This document shows positions 1 to 10,919 of a stretch of 64,000 nucleotides of DNA, piece after piece. How positions within the stretch are numbered: the first letter of the stretch is position 1; each line of letters opens with the position of its first letter. A program made the position numbers and the translations under genes. This DNA comes from Eunapius fragilis (Eukaryota; Porifera; Demospongiae; Spongillida; Spongillidae). The stretch spans positions 3,459,271 through 3,523,270 of the forward strand of contig OY811974.1 in the NCBI GenBank assembly GCA_963681505.1. The letters are read 5' to 3'. The notes under the pieces were generated by a model. The model was not told the origin of the DNA. It searched no databases and was given only the letters and a program-made list of their open reading frames with translations.

Positions 1-1119
1 TTAGTAGAGGATTCATTGGAAGAACGTAAGCCACTAACCAATTATACATCTAAGGTTCTACAGAGTTATTTTAAGGTTGCGGTTGGAACACAGTACAGCT
101 TTCAAAGTTGAGTCAAAGTTCACGTGTGTGCAGCAATTAAGACGTCATTAACTTTAAGAATGGTGGAAGGAGTCAATGTCCAATGAAGAACAGCTAACTT
201 GGTTTGCACATGCAAGCCTGCAAACACACCAGTATTGTGCAGAGGATAGAAAGTTTCTGGAGTTCAATCCAACGCCTCAGAACATCTGATACATTTGTTA
301 AAGTTGGAAGGATTTCGTTCAGAAAACGGTCAGTTTGAATTAAGGCATTCCCAGCATTCTACCAGATTGTAACCCAACACATTTTTGACCTTTTGATCAA
401 ACTTGAGAATCCAGTTAACATTGCTGTTGGTGTCTCTGACTGACAAAAAGATATGCCTTGCGGTATGTTGCTGGCTACAAAATCCATACAGTATAAGAAT
501 TGGGATCACACCCATAAAAGAAGGAAATGTTGTGTTTTGTGATGGTTTCGCTGGTGATGGAATCAGCACTTGTGAAAGTGAAGATTGGGTAGACATGGTA
601 AACTGTGACAGTAAATGATCAGGCATATGATGTATTCCTGATTATGGAAGATCTCTTACGAAAAAATTTTACCCTTGCTTCTAATAGAAGGTGCTGCAAC
701 ATGCGCAGAGGGTTGACGAGGACATGTCAAAATTGGTGCTGCAGACAATTATGAGCTTATACATCAGTGTTAGAGGCTTTGGATTTGCAAGCTCTGCTTG
801 CTTGGAACGTTATAAATAGGCACAACATAAAAACTATGTCAAAGGCAAGGGCATTGTGAAGTGAACTTTGTCCTAAGCAGTAATTGAAATAGACAAACAT
901 AACCTTGTTGGCAAGATTGGCCAACAGAATATTGTTTGAATTTTTCTATGTAATGTGTTGTTTACGAATTATTGTTTCATATAATAAGGTGAAATATTAT
1001 CAATGCATCTGTATGACATTTATGTTCCATAAAATCACATACTATGTCTGAGCCACTTTGGAAGGAGACCGGAGTCTTAAATAATGGTAACACCAGCCCG
1101 GCAAATGATTTCCATGTAT
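1..1119. other. No recognisable gene
   Basis: The first 109 bases are open on the plus strand (36 codons from the window edge) and could be the end of an exon, but nothing in the peptide is recognisable. Short overlapping ORFs on both strands near 330-626 show no domain, splice context or repeat. No other structure was seen up to the MITE at 1120. Confidence 0.3.
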
Positions 1120-1416
1120 CAGGGGTGGCGGAAGAGGGGGAGGGGGGGCTGAGCCCCCCCCATAATTGTGATACACCTTTAATATGAATAAGCATTGGCG
1201 GTGTGGTTCAAGTAATGTGATTCGCTGCCATGTCTGCCAGTATGCCACTCATCGATTTAATTACCAGTCCAATTGCTTTGTTTATTGACAAATTTTGAGC
1301 AGCATGCAATTGTATATGAGTGTGTATGCGCAAATATGTAATGAAATCATATCGTGTCAAACTTCACCCCTCCCCCCCCCCCCCCCCAAATTTAAGTTCA
1401 GCTTCCACCGCCTCTG
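1120..1416. mobile_element. Short-TIR non-autonomous element with 5-bp TSD
   Basis: The left end reads CAGGGGTGGCGGAAG and the right end is its imperfect reverse complement, CTTCCACCGCCTCTG (12 of 15 match). Both ends are directly flanked by TGTAT, a likely 5-bp target duplication (1115-1119 and 1417-1421). The left arm continues into a G-rich run with GGGGCTGAGCCCC, and the right arm has a long C run. Short CAG-type ends suggest hAT, specifically a subgroup with 5-bp duplications, but that is inference. No transposase is encoded. A similar end lies at 50580-50645. Confidence 0.6.
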
Positions 1417-2215
1417 TGTATGGTTCTTATACATGTAATTCTGCTTGTGTATTTTGAAGAAACTCAGAGGATGATGGGTTACCATTGGCGCTGCCTTGTT
1501 GTCGCTGTCATCCAAAGAAATTTTCCAATGGGCTATTGCTGAGAAACACACCAACAAAAAATACCATCAGGATCTATGTCCACCTTACCAAAAGCACCAT
1601 CACGAACTCTGACCCGCCCTATTAAAATATGAACTTATTAATGCATGCATTGCAACTAATAAGTTCATGCACTGCAACTAGCATAGTTCACTTACCTAGA
1701 GGAAGAAGTATTTGCACAACAGTTACTTCACTCAGTTGCTGCTGCAGATGGGCCCTCCTGGTAACTTAATTCCAAATGTCAATCCAAATGGCGACTGTAA
1801 GTTTACTGCATTAGCGCCATTCGAACTTGCGCTCCCTTGACAATCGTCCTCATCGAAACATGTCCTAATTTATTTATACAGGGCAGTTAGTAGGCTTCTA
1901 TTAGTACAGAAAGCTTCAAAACCCCCCTACGCCGCCAATAATTTGGCCTTTGTTCTTTTTGTAAAACTAACGTAGAATCCATGGTGATGCTCATCAATCA
2001 CGATGGTACAACAATTTGACTGGCGCGGAAGGTATTTTAGGTGTTTGATTTAAAAGCGATAGGTCTTATATTCTTCAAACTAGCACTACACCACTCTTCA
2101 CCCATTGAGCGTTCTCATATGGTATGCCTTGTTACTTGACAATGCTGCATGTTGCCACGGCAATTCGCCCTTGGCAACGCTTGATCGACTAGTTTTTGCG
2201 CATTATAGGCTAAAT
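1417..2215. other. Intergenic, nothing recognised
   Basis: No open frame of note on the plus strand, and one short minus-strand ORF overlapping the C run of the preceding element. No recognisable repeat or RNA gene. Confidence 0.3.
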
Positions 2216-3295
2216 CAGTGGCGTAGGAACGATTTTAGGATTGGGGGGGCCAACTTTTAATCCATGAAAGAAAACATATGCAAATCAGTGTATTTAGCTT
2301 GCATGGTTACTAAAATTTCTAGTTCGAGCCAATGCCCGTGCGTTCAATGCTAGGTTGGCTACAACAATGGACTTGCTTGAAGGCTAGTTTTGTGCAAGTT
2401 TGTGTGTAGCAACATGTATATGTGTGCATTTATTTACCTGTTAATAAAATTTAAAAAAGGTACTTCTCCTTTCATTTGAGGAACAAAACTTCTGCGCTAT
2501 GTCACTGAGATCAACAAGGTCTTTATACACGTGAGGTAACATAACATTATTCCTGGGACATTAGTAGGTCTTTAACCGCCGAAGGACGGAAAAAGTTCGT
2601 TTATACCTGAGGGTGATAACAATACGCTAGGAATTGTATCCAGAAGCCTGGCAGCGGTATATACCTTCCCGGTCTGTTTCCGCGGAATGCGCGTCAGTTT
2701 TCATCTCTTAGCTTGTTCGACCACCCCAGGCACGCCAATTAACTTCACTTGAAGAATCACTCTGAACAGCGAGACTCAGGAGAGTTAATTGGCGTGCCTG
2801 GGGTGATCGAACAAGCTAATGCCAAACGGAATACTGACGCTGAAACAGACCGGGAAGGTACCGCTGCCTGATTTCTGGATACAATTCCTAGCGTATCATA
2901 ATTTATCAACCTCGGGTATAACGAACATTTCCCGTCCTTCGGCAATTAATGACCTACTTGACGAGAATTCTTGTGCACTTTCGCGGTTCTGCTATATATG
3001 GATTGAGAACTGGGAGAAATGTTGGTGCCGCTTGGAGGGGCAGTAAAATATGACAGACCGACTTCATATTCGCACCAAGAGTAACTGTTCAAACAGACAC
3101 ACGTGCTGTGGTCAGTGTGGTAACTGTGGTTATAACCAATGCATTTGGTGTATAATTTCTGCAGAGCATGAGTGAGCCGATAGACGCATGGATTTATATT
3201 TAATAACGGGATTAGGATTGGGGGGGCCAGGCCCCCCCAACTTTAAGATTGGTGGGGCCACGGCCCCCCCGGCCCCACCGGTTCCCACGCCACTG
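2216..3295. mobile_element. About 1.1-kb non-autonomous element, CAGTGGCG ends
   Basis: The left terminus CAGTGGCGTAGGAAC pairs with the right terminus GTTCCCACGCCACTG (14 of 15 complementary). TAAAT lies directly outside both ends (2211-2215, 3296-3300), a likely 5-bp target duplication like that of the 1120 element. Subterminal GGGGGGGCC tracts occur at both ends. No transposase ORF is present. A long foldback palindrome (2563-2958) lies inside and is probably a separate nested element. A hAT-like assignment is inferred from the CAG start only. Confidence 0.65.
2563..2958. repeat. Long foldback palindrome (nested MITE-like)
   Basis: The arm 2563-2743 is an imperfect reverse complement of 2784-2958, with a loop of about 40 bases. 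Shared blocks include GGCGTGCCTGGGGT near the loop and GAAGGACGG near the outer ends. The arms differ at scattered positions, so the hairpin is not brand new. The ORFs called on both strands here are by-products of the palindrome. Confidence 0.75.
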
Positions 3296-4110
3296 TAAAT
3301 ATATATTTTGTGTGAACTAACCAAAAGATACCATCTCAACACTTTAAGGAATCATGATCTGTCTATTTTACCTTCTGATGTCTTCGTCTTCAGATTCTCA
3401 GCATCACACGAAGAAAGCCCACGCGAACTTAATTAGTTCATGCTAGAATATTATCTCTGCTAAAACACGCGACTGTAATAGAGGTAGATTTCAAAAATAA
3501 TGTAGGTCTGTAATATCTATAATGAAATGAATGCCTAATATCCGTAATTCCTTGTTTCCTTACTTTTTACTCAATTGCTGTCTACATCACCAATTTTATT
3601 TTCATTAAATTTTTATATCTTGTTTCACACGTTTTTACGCATGAGAATAAACGAAGGAGGAAGTATATGTGCATATTGAGGCATGTATTGGGCCACCTTA
3701 GAATCATACTCTATCGTAGAACAAGAGACCGTTTGATCTGCAATCGAACAGTGGGCAAGGGTGGGGTGCAATGGGCGGAGCAGGACACGCCTATTCCCTA
3801 GGTGCTATACATGTAAGCCGAGATCCGCCTCTGGTAATAAGCTAAAATTTATAAACATGTATTATATCAGAGATACATGTATTGAATAGTCGTGCCACTG
3901 TGCTGTGTCATGCAAGATTACTTCGCATGGCGAGGAAGTAATTCATCCCGGCGCAATCACATGCATGCTTTTAACTAAACTGTCTTAACTTGGTCGGAAG
4001 ATCGGTACGGCGCAAACGGTAGCCCTGCTATATAGCATTCAAAAAACATTAGTTGTAATTGTAATAAATATATGTATTGTTTGATACAAGGTGAAGTCCA
4101 CCCTTTCCCT
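3296..4110. other. Intergenic, one possible element end
   Basis: No coding signal. Near 3812-3826 the sequence GATCCGCCTCTG resembles the right ends of the CAG-GGCG elements upstream, but no matching left end was found, so no element is called. Confidence 0.25.
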
Positions 4111-4458
4111 TCCTCATTGCCTTCTATACGGCCGAGCTCCGGGAGGCCTCCAGTATGGATGAGGAGGCCATATTCCCCATGAGGATGGGGCCAGCGGTGG
4201 CGCAGGTGGGAGCAGCAGAGCTGGGAGCAGTGGCGGAGCTGGGGCAAACAGAGCTGGGGCAAGCAGAGCAGGGGCCAGCAGTGGCACAGGTGGGAGCAGT
4301 GGAGCTGGGGGCAGTGGCGGAGCTGGGGGCAGTGGCGGAGCTGGGGCAAGCAGGACCGGTGCAGGGACCAGGACCGGTACTGGTGAATAGGGAGGGCCCT
4401 CCTCACCCAAGTCATCCAGGGTGACAGCAAACAGATTTGCAGCTTCTTCTTTCGTGAC
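4111..4458 (-). CDS. Candidate terminal exon, proline-rich
   Basis: On the minus strand a good acceptor (CCCTTGTAG) precedes an open frame that starts VTKEEAANLFAVTLDDLGEE, becomes a long Pro/Ala/Leu-rich tract of PAPPLPPAP type, and runs to a stop at 4111. The ordinary-looking first 20 residues and the acceptor suggest a real last exon. The rest is a translated GC-rich minisatellite (about 4195-4365), which is open in several frames and would arise in non-coding DNA as well. No upstream exon was identified, and no family is recognised. Confidence 0.3.
4195..4365. repeat. GC-rich minisatellite
   Basis: Imperfect tandem units of about 18 bases built on GCAGTGGCGGAGCTGGGG. They stand out from the AT-rich surroundings and keep at least three frames open. 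Confidence 0.75.
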
Positions 4459-4904
4459 CTACAAGGGTAATAATATATATAGACATAATGCCATGCATGC
4501 AAATCCTATGTACACATGCATGCCTCTTCCGTATCTTTAAGAAATATTGTAAAGAGTGAATGAGAAAAGTTGCTTTATGTAAACCAAAACTGATCTAATA
4601 TGAGGGAAAGATTAAATTATTGAAATGGCCTCCCATAATAAATGTGTTGAACAAACCAACTATATATGCGGTGGTGGGGGTGGGGCTGAATTAAGACGGT
4701 CTGCATTTCAAAAATGTTAATGGCTAGTACTTACTGATATATGTGAAACTGCACACAATCACGTATAGAGAGAGCCTAGGGTTGCTGCCACTTTAAATCG
4801 ACTTATGTTTGGGTAAAAATATTTTTAAAATATTGTACTAATTGTAGTATATATAACTATTCCTCTATCTCACACAACACTGATTTCTCAACATCAGGGA
4901 AGGA

Positions 4905-5850
4905 TTGCTCTATGTGCATGTTTCCTCGTAGCACCCCATAGTACATGTAAGACCACATGGTGGGCTATAGCTATATGCCTCCTTCCTGTGTGCATAACAC
5001 ATATGGTATATACCATATGTGTTATGCACACAGAAAGGAGGCAGGCTTGCTGTGGTTTTATTACAGCTACAAGTTGTATAAAAAGTTGACACAGAAGAAC
5101 CTTTTCACATGCCTTGCAGCTATAGACAGCTAGACATTACATTACATGTACACACATGCATGGGAAGGAGGCAGGCCTATTTTGAAAAGCACTTTGGACC
5201 TGTAGAGAACTGATATATGGATTGAATTGTGGGTTAAGTATAACATATGATTGTGTGAACTCATATGCCTCTTTTCTGGGTGAGGGTACTCCAAGGTCAC
5301 AGCTGCAACCCTAATTGGCCATTTGATAAATCTTGTAAAGCATAAATTACAATGATGTACTTGAGAACACAGGGATGTTCAGGTTTGCAGCCATAGAGAT
5401 GTTAAGACCACATGCTGGGACACTATGCATGGAAAGTAAGTTATAGTCCTGCAAAGCATAAATCGCTTATCCAAATTGAAACTGTAGCTCTTTTAAAAAA
5501 GAGCTGCATGTAATAGGTAACTGGTTCCAGCTGAAAACAGGAGAACATCATGGAGGATCAAATGGTGGTCCATGTGCATGTTTTAGCAGCCATAGAAGCT
5601 ATGACAAGGTTTTAACCACACACCATGCCACCATATATGGGATGCAGGAATGGGCAGGCTTGTGGTTTTATGGATGCAGAGTTGCAAGATAAATGTTGAC
5701 ACAGAGAAACTTGTTCACATGCCATGCAGCTGTAGATAGCAATATATTGACATGCATATAAACACATACATGGGAAGGAGGCAGGCCTATTTTTAAGAGC
5801 AGATTTGTATAGAGAACAGCAACTGATATAAGGATTGGATCGTTTTCCTA
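4905..5850. repeat. Direct duplication of a ~250-bp block
   Basis: The stretch around 5097-5225 recurs at about 5700-5840, in both cases with CACATGCC(T/A)TGCAGCT followed by GGGAAGGAGGCAGGCCTAT and ACTGATATA. The preceding parts (4915-4960 and 5575-5630) also resemble each other. The copies have diverged by substitutions and small indels. No coding signal was found. Confidence 0.6.
4976..5043. repeat. 34-bp arm perfect-centre palindrome
   Basis: A spacer-free palindrome centred between 5009 and 5010, with 34-base arms and a single mismatch. Its core is ATATGGTATATACCATAT. It lies inside the first copy of the duplicated block and is absent from the second, so it may be a tiny foldback insertion. 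Confidence 0.8.
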
Positions 5851-6023
5851 TCTGCATGTAACTCTCAGACGACTCGCAAGAACACACGCACACAATACAA
5901 TATATCAGTCCCTTGAGTGTAGGACATATTGCACCCAAACATTGCGAACACTTCTACCTCATAGGATTTCTTTTCCTGCGGCTGATTATGCTTGAAAGAT
6001 ATCCCAAGGAAAAAAATCTTGCA

Positions 6024-6185
6024 AGTTCTGGCATGATTCATGCATGATTTTCGAACCAATCCGTACTCTACCCGTAATCTTTCATGTGCGATGCAAGATG
6101 TTGCATGATCATGCATGATTGTCCGAAAATCATGCATGATTCTTGCAAGATTTAGCATGATTCTTTGCAAGATGGCATGCAAGAT
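6024..6185. repeat. Cluster of GCATGATT / TGCAAGAT words
   Basis: The words GCATGATT, CATGCATGAT and GCAAGAT recur about a dozen times in 160 bases without a fixed period. The cluster overlaps the 3' end of the minus-strand ORF at 6130-6501 and may encode its degenerate tail. Confidence 0.5.
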
Positions 6186-6586
6186 TTTTTCCCTTGGGAT
6201 CTCTCTTGGCCTTTGGATTTGCCTGATATTGATCTTGTTTGGAGGCTAAAATCAGTTCTCGATTTTGATCATAGTAGGTCTTCACGCTATCCTTCTTACT
6301 TTCCGAATCAAGCCAGTATTGGGCCTTCGCGCTCTCCTTCTTACTTTCCGGATCAAGCCAGTATTGGACCTTCGAGTTCTCCTTCTTACTCTCAGGATCG
6401 GCTTTGTAGCGCTTCCTGTCGCGTCTTCTTTTTTTCATGCGCTTCTTGAATACTGCCACGCTGCTCAATATCTTGCGACTCGCCAACACAACAGTCATCA
6501 TTTAACTTTGCGATCTTCTTTGCACAATTCTTTTCTCTTCGCGATCGACGTGACGGCATTTTGAAGAAACAAACCAGACACGTCAA
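6130..6586 (-). pseudogene. Basic protein with YWLDPESKKES-type repeats
   Basis: The minus strand encodes a highly charged protein. One frame begins at 6559 with MPSRRSRREKN. A second, overlapping frame carries RKRYKADPESKKENSK, then QYWLDPESKKESAKA and YWLDSESKKDSVK, then DQYQANPKAKRDPKGK: a tandem repeat of about 16 residues with Y, (A/L)(D/N)P and a KK/KR pair. Proteins with similar short (K/R)xxYxxxPExKK repeats are common in animal genomes and often travel with mobile elements; that link is from memory. The start and the repeats lie in different frames that change near 6430-6450, so the gene is frameshifted or has a small unrecognised intron. Function unknown. Confidence 0.4.
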
Positions 6587-6695
6587 GCTTTTGGTACACC
6601 GTACAACCGTGACAAAAACTGAATAATAGTATTATATAACTGTAGCGCACTAGGAACTATAGAACGTGTTCAAGCACACGTTCCCGCCCACTTTT

Positions 6696-6820
6696 AGGAG
6701 GAGGAGGAGGAGGAGGAGGAGGAGGGGGGAGGAGGAGGAGGGGGAGGAGGAGGAGGAGGTAGGGGAGGAGGAGGAGGGGGGAGGAGGAGGAGGAGGAGAA
6801 GAAGAAGAAGAAAAGAAGTA
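6696..6820. repeat. (GGA)n purine microsatellite
   Basis: An almost pure GGA/GGG/GAA tract. The Ser-rich and Pro-rich ORFs read through it on the minus strand are artefacts. Confidence 0.9.
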
Positions 6821-7339
6821 GAAGAAACCATTTGAAAGGTTCGAGAGTGTGAAGGAGCGAGTGTTATCTCTGTTGTCTGAGCTTTATAAGCGTCGGCAGT
6901 TTTACTACATTGTAGGTAATCGACGGTTGTATCCAAATACGCTCGCTAAAGGCCAACTGATTCTACGGTGCATCGGCAATAGTGGCATGGGGTATTTTGC
7001 TAATCATATTCATCACACTTCAAATCCTACATAGGACCTACTAACGTAGGTACTGATAGTGAGCTGGCTTTTAAAGGTTACAATACGACAATTGTATATG
7101 CCTGCTGATTCTTTACTTTTCCAATTTCATCTATAATGATTGGAGTATTATTTTATTAAACATGTTTAGCTTAGAAAAAAATCTACAGGAATATTATATA
7201 TTCCCCAATATTTCCCCCTATCTGTCGTAAACTGCGTGTTAAACATTGTGAATACAGAGTAGAGTCAAAAATGTTTCATTTTAATAACGCCTTAGCACGT
7301 TCCATGAATGGGTCATGAATTTGTAATGAAGTATGACCT

Positions 7340-7500
7340 GCACACAGTTCAATATGGCAACATGCTGCTAATACATGTACATCATCCTTTTCAGTCAGAT
7401 GCTTTGTTCCCTTGCTTTTTATACCACCATCACCTTTGATTCCTATATACCAACAACCTTCTCGTATGGAGAATGTTTTTATAACTTGTTGAGAGTTACA
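7340..7500 (-). repeat. Dispersed repeat A, copy 1
   Basis: This block contains CCCTTGCTTTTTATACCACC and GAGAATGTTTTTAT, and recurs around 19430-19520, 20540-20665, 26165-26265 and 47190-47270, in either orientation. On the minus strand it is part of a 147-codon ORF (7276-7719) with the segment TFSIREGCWYIGIKGDGG. The other copies do not keep that frame, so coding is unproven. The family is unknown. Confidence 0.55.
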
Positions 7501-7679
7501 AATGTAGTTAATAAGTGCAATGTATATCCGTTTGGTTATAACTTTTCCTAACTCTCTTATTAACTCAGACAGACAATAGTGAGTGGCATGTATATGGAAT
7601 ACCCTGTACCCTTGCATGAAACAGGTGTTGGGTGTGCATCCATATATATAGCTACATGCATATACACATGTACATGTAC

Positions 7680-9282
7680 CTGAGCTAAAGTGCTCTTCCC
7701 AGACCCTGTGTTGCCACAAAGGACCACCCTGCTATACTCTCATGATGAGGACTTGCAAATCTTGAGCCACTCAAACACCACCACCTTCTTGTTTCCCTCT
7801 GCAGCGACCATCTCAGGGGTCATTTCCGGTGTCAGCAGCTCCTAAACGCAAGTCATGCTACCAGCACTGCGTGAGCCGCACAATGCAGGGGAGTGTCCCC
7901 ATCCTAAGAGAAGGGGTGTGAACAGCTTATATAGTGACACGTATAAACATGTACATGTTTACGACATCAATAGTAGTGTATATCAGTGTATATAAATTCA
8001 ATGTAATAGTTATTCATAACTGCATTCTTAATTTAAAAAACAGCCAATAATAAGTATTTATCATGTATACGTGCGTCAAGGTTTGAAGTGGGTATGTAGT
8101 GACCCTCCATCATAATACATGAACATATCATCACACATTAATTAAATGCTTTATCTAACTCTTTTTAACATGCAAGGTACATATGTAGATGCAACACATT
8201 CTCCACAGTTGTGTTAGCTCCACTGGCCAGTGGAAGCTTCACGAACTCACTCACATCACTTGCACATGCCGAACCATCCTGTGACAGAACAGGTGGACAT
8301 TCTAAGTTGGGTCTTGGCTCCTTGCAATTTTCCACTAACAGTTTGGCTACATTAATCTGTACCATCTGTGGAGGGTTGCATGTCCTTCCTGAAAGGGAGA
8401 GGGAAGGGCCAAGCTTAAGGATGAGAACCCTGCTCTCTTTGGCCATTGTAAATACATCTTGAGATGACCACATTAAAAGTGCATGCTATGTGTACACGCA
8501 CACACACACATATGCACACCACACACACACATGCACACACCACACATGCACACCACACACACACACATTTGTACACGGACAAGAGGGATCCATATATATA
8601 AATTATGCTAAAAGTTTTATACTATCGCCAACATACACTATACATGTATTCTATTTTGGTAAGCTGGACAGCTGCCGCTGGGCGATACCGACTTTTGAAA
8701 GGGTCACGTGGTCGGCCAGTGAGTTTTAAAACAGTAAACATCCGGCCAATTATTATTTTTATTTCTTAAAGGATCTACCGAGTGCAGACTAGTTGTACTA
8801 TCTAGAGGTAGAACCAGGTATAAATGACCACCTTGTTTCTATGCAATCTATACTTTTCATATCTTATATTCACATGCATAGCTTTGTAAAATTAAAAACA
8901 GATCTGGCTAAAAATAAAAACTAAAACATGTTAACGATAACATAATAACTACCAATTAAGTGTTGTGGTGGGAGGGGCTACTGCAGATTGTAATGGATGG
9001 TGTGGATATAGCTGTGAGGCAGGGCTAGCAGAACGGGCAGACCCCTGTTGCAAGAATACTGGGCTTGCCAAAAACCTTTGCCTTACCTCGAACATAGCTC
9101 TCATCTGGGTCCTCTACAGTCACTCTTTTGGGTACAGCTGGGGTGTGATATCCATGCACTTGCACCTGGTAACGGATCGCCTCATCCACACTTATGAGGA
9201 TACACATGGAATCTGCCCTGATTAGAGCTTTCCCACAACGTCTCATGCACAGGCTTAGGTTTCTTTCCACTGTGGCTGCCAT
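7680..9282 (-). pseudogene. Ankyrin-repeat / P-loop (ROC-like) gene relic
   Basis: Three minus-strand exons fit by phase and splice sites. Exon 1 (9282-9087) starts at ATG in MAATVERNLSL and ends at a CGAG|GTAAGG donor. Exon 2 (8388-8198) follows a CCCTTTCAG acceptor and reads like decayed ankyrin repeats (QINVAKLLVENC, SEFVKLPLASGANTTVEN). Exon 3 (7903-7680) continues with DGDTPLHCAA, an ankyrin start, and ends in VVLCGNTGSGKSTLAQ, a Walker A motif, before a GTACATGTAC donor. An ankyrin array followed by a P-loop recalls ankyrin-ROC (Roco or DAPK-like) proteins; that is inference. Exon 3 carries two stops (TAG before ELLTPEM and TGA before EYSRVV) and one frame change after the ankyrin motif, so the copy is dead. 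Later exons were not found. Confidence 0.6.
8498..8574. repeat. (CA)n-rich microsatellite
   Basis: Interrupted CACACA tract with ATGCAC interruptions, lying in the first intron of the ankyrin pseudogene. Confidence 0.85.
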
Positions 9283-10545
9283 ATTACCTTGTTCCCAAAA
9301 GCTGAAGTCATATCGTAAGCACAAATGGCTTACATGATAGTATAACGGCATATCGCTGTATAGAAATGACCGTAATATAAATGCAGTTAATTTGTTATAA
9401 TTACTAAATAAACAGTTTTGTTTAAAAAGATGGCAGCTCTGTAAGCGCTAGCGGTAACGTTATAGTTTGGAGCAACGGTAAGTGGTGCCATCTACTTATA
9501 TCTATGGTGGTGCTAATCTATAAAAGTATGGTTAAGCACAGGAATGAGTGTAGTTTGATCGAGCCAAAAAGCTTGACCGGATATTGCATTCTTGACCGAT
9601 CAGTGAGTGTGAGAGCGCCGTCGAGCAAAGTAGGGTCGCACGGAATTCATATATCTGATGATTTGAATGGACCGACAACACACTAGTGATATAGTTTGGG
9701 GTTCCCGCTACTTAAAAAATGTATTTATCTCAATAGCACCACTTAAGATATTTTTCAATACATCCTTGTACTGGTTCCACCTCTAGAAGCAGAGGTATAT
9801 GTTACCAATTGTTTTTTATATCGGTTTCGATATATAATAGGCGCCCCAGCTTTTCTGGAAGGTGGGGGGCCAGGATAGGGCAAGGGGACGCCCATGAAAG
9901 ATTTTGAATCAGTAGATCGAGCAGCTATATCAGATTAATCACGAGGGCAGATTCTTGTAGAATGGCGTTAGTTCGCTTCACTCCTGTCTTGATAAAAAAT
10001 AAGAGTACTTAAGTAAGTTGAGCGTGGAAAGTAAATGCAATACAAAAGTGGCCACTGTCAGGGGATCCTGCAGCTGACTTTTGCTGCACAGGATATTTAT
10101 TATTGTATGACAATCATGGATCCAATCCACTAGATGGCCCAGAGGGCCCATTAGCTTTGAAGGGGGAGTTGGGGGGGCATATCGCTCCTAATTTTTGGTA
10201 CGTTACCTACCAATGTCCTATAGGTAGCTTGTCTCGGTTTACCTGCGGATATTCAATGAGGCTCAATGCCTAAATTGTAACTGCGGAATTAACTTAGTGT
10301 ACGAATTGAATTGTGGCTACTTGCGCGTGATAACTATCGAATGAAACGACTTTTTGTGCAACTTTTTGAAATCGTTAAGATCAGTTATTCAGCTACGCTA
10401 ATGCAAGCCGATCGACGGTGCGCTCTATAGAAGGTGACTAGCGTCTTCATCAAGACATTCCAACAAGACGCATCGGCCGGCGCAGACGCTGTGACGCGGT
10501 CATATCGAAGCTGAGGATAAAGTAAGTATTTGAGAGTGGTAATAA
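9283..10545. other. No gene recognised
   Basis: No domain or splice-consistent exon was seen. A G-rich stretch near 9860-9895 and another near 10150-10180 may be ends of old elements, but no partners were found. Confidence 0.25.
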
Positions 10546-10781
10546 TGCGCCTATCATTGTTACTTGAGACACCCCCCCCCCCCCCCCCCCCCCCCCGGGG
10601 CATTGGGAGGGATTTGACCTTTCTTAAAGCAAACTGCCCCTAGTTGGGGGTTAATAACCGGTCAAATGTCTATACTACGTGGTCTGATAAAAGGTCGAAC
10701 GCGTGCCGACTATGATCAAATGTGTGACCAGTAATGATATTCACGCGCCAAATCCCTACCTAATCCCGACTTCGCCCCATG

Positions 10782-10820
<39 letters not shown>

Positions 10821-10836
10821 CTCACGTATCAATGCA
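10546..10836. mobile_element. PIF/Harbinger-type MITE, copy 1
   Basis: The left end TGCGCCTATCATTGTTAC and a shortened right end (GTCTCACGTATCAATGCA) are flanked by TAA on both sides (10543-10545, 10837-10839). Just inside the ends lie a run of about 25 C and a run of about 37 G. The interior closely matches the MITE at 56112-56365, including TTTGACC, a TAATAAC(C/T)GGTCAA block and ACTACGTGGTCTGATAAAAG. A 3-bp TWA duplication is the Harbinger signature. No ORF. Confidence 0.8.
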
Positions 10837-10919
10837 TAAGCACGAGACAATCTTTCTGTACACGCGGGTAGTTAAGCCCTGTTATTGGGGGTAAAATTAA
10901 TAATTCTTTTTAGAGCCAC

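Noticed and set aside
4155-4424. Plus-strand ORF with GAVAELGQ repeats
   Set aside because: Shadow of the GC-rich minisatellite. The minus frame has an acceptor and a normal-looking start, so it was preferred, and only weakly.
6694-6936. Poly-Pro/poly-Ser/poly-Leu ORF
   Set aside because: Translation of the (GGA)n tract.
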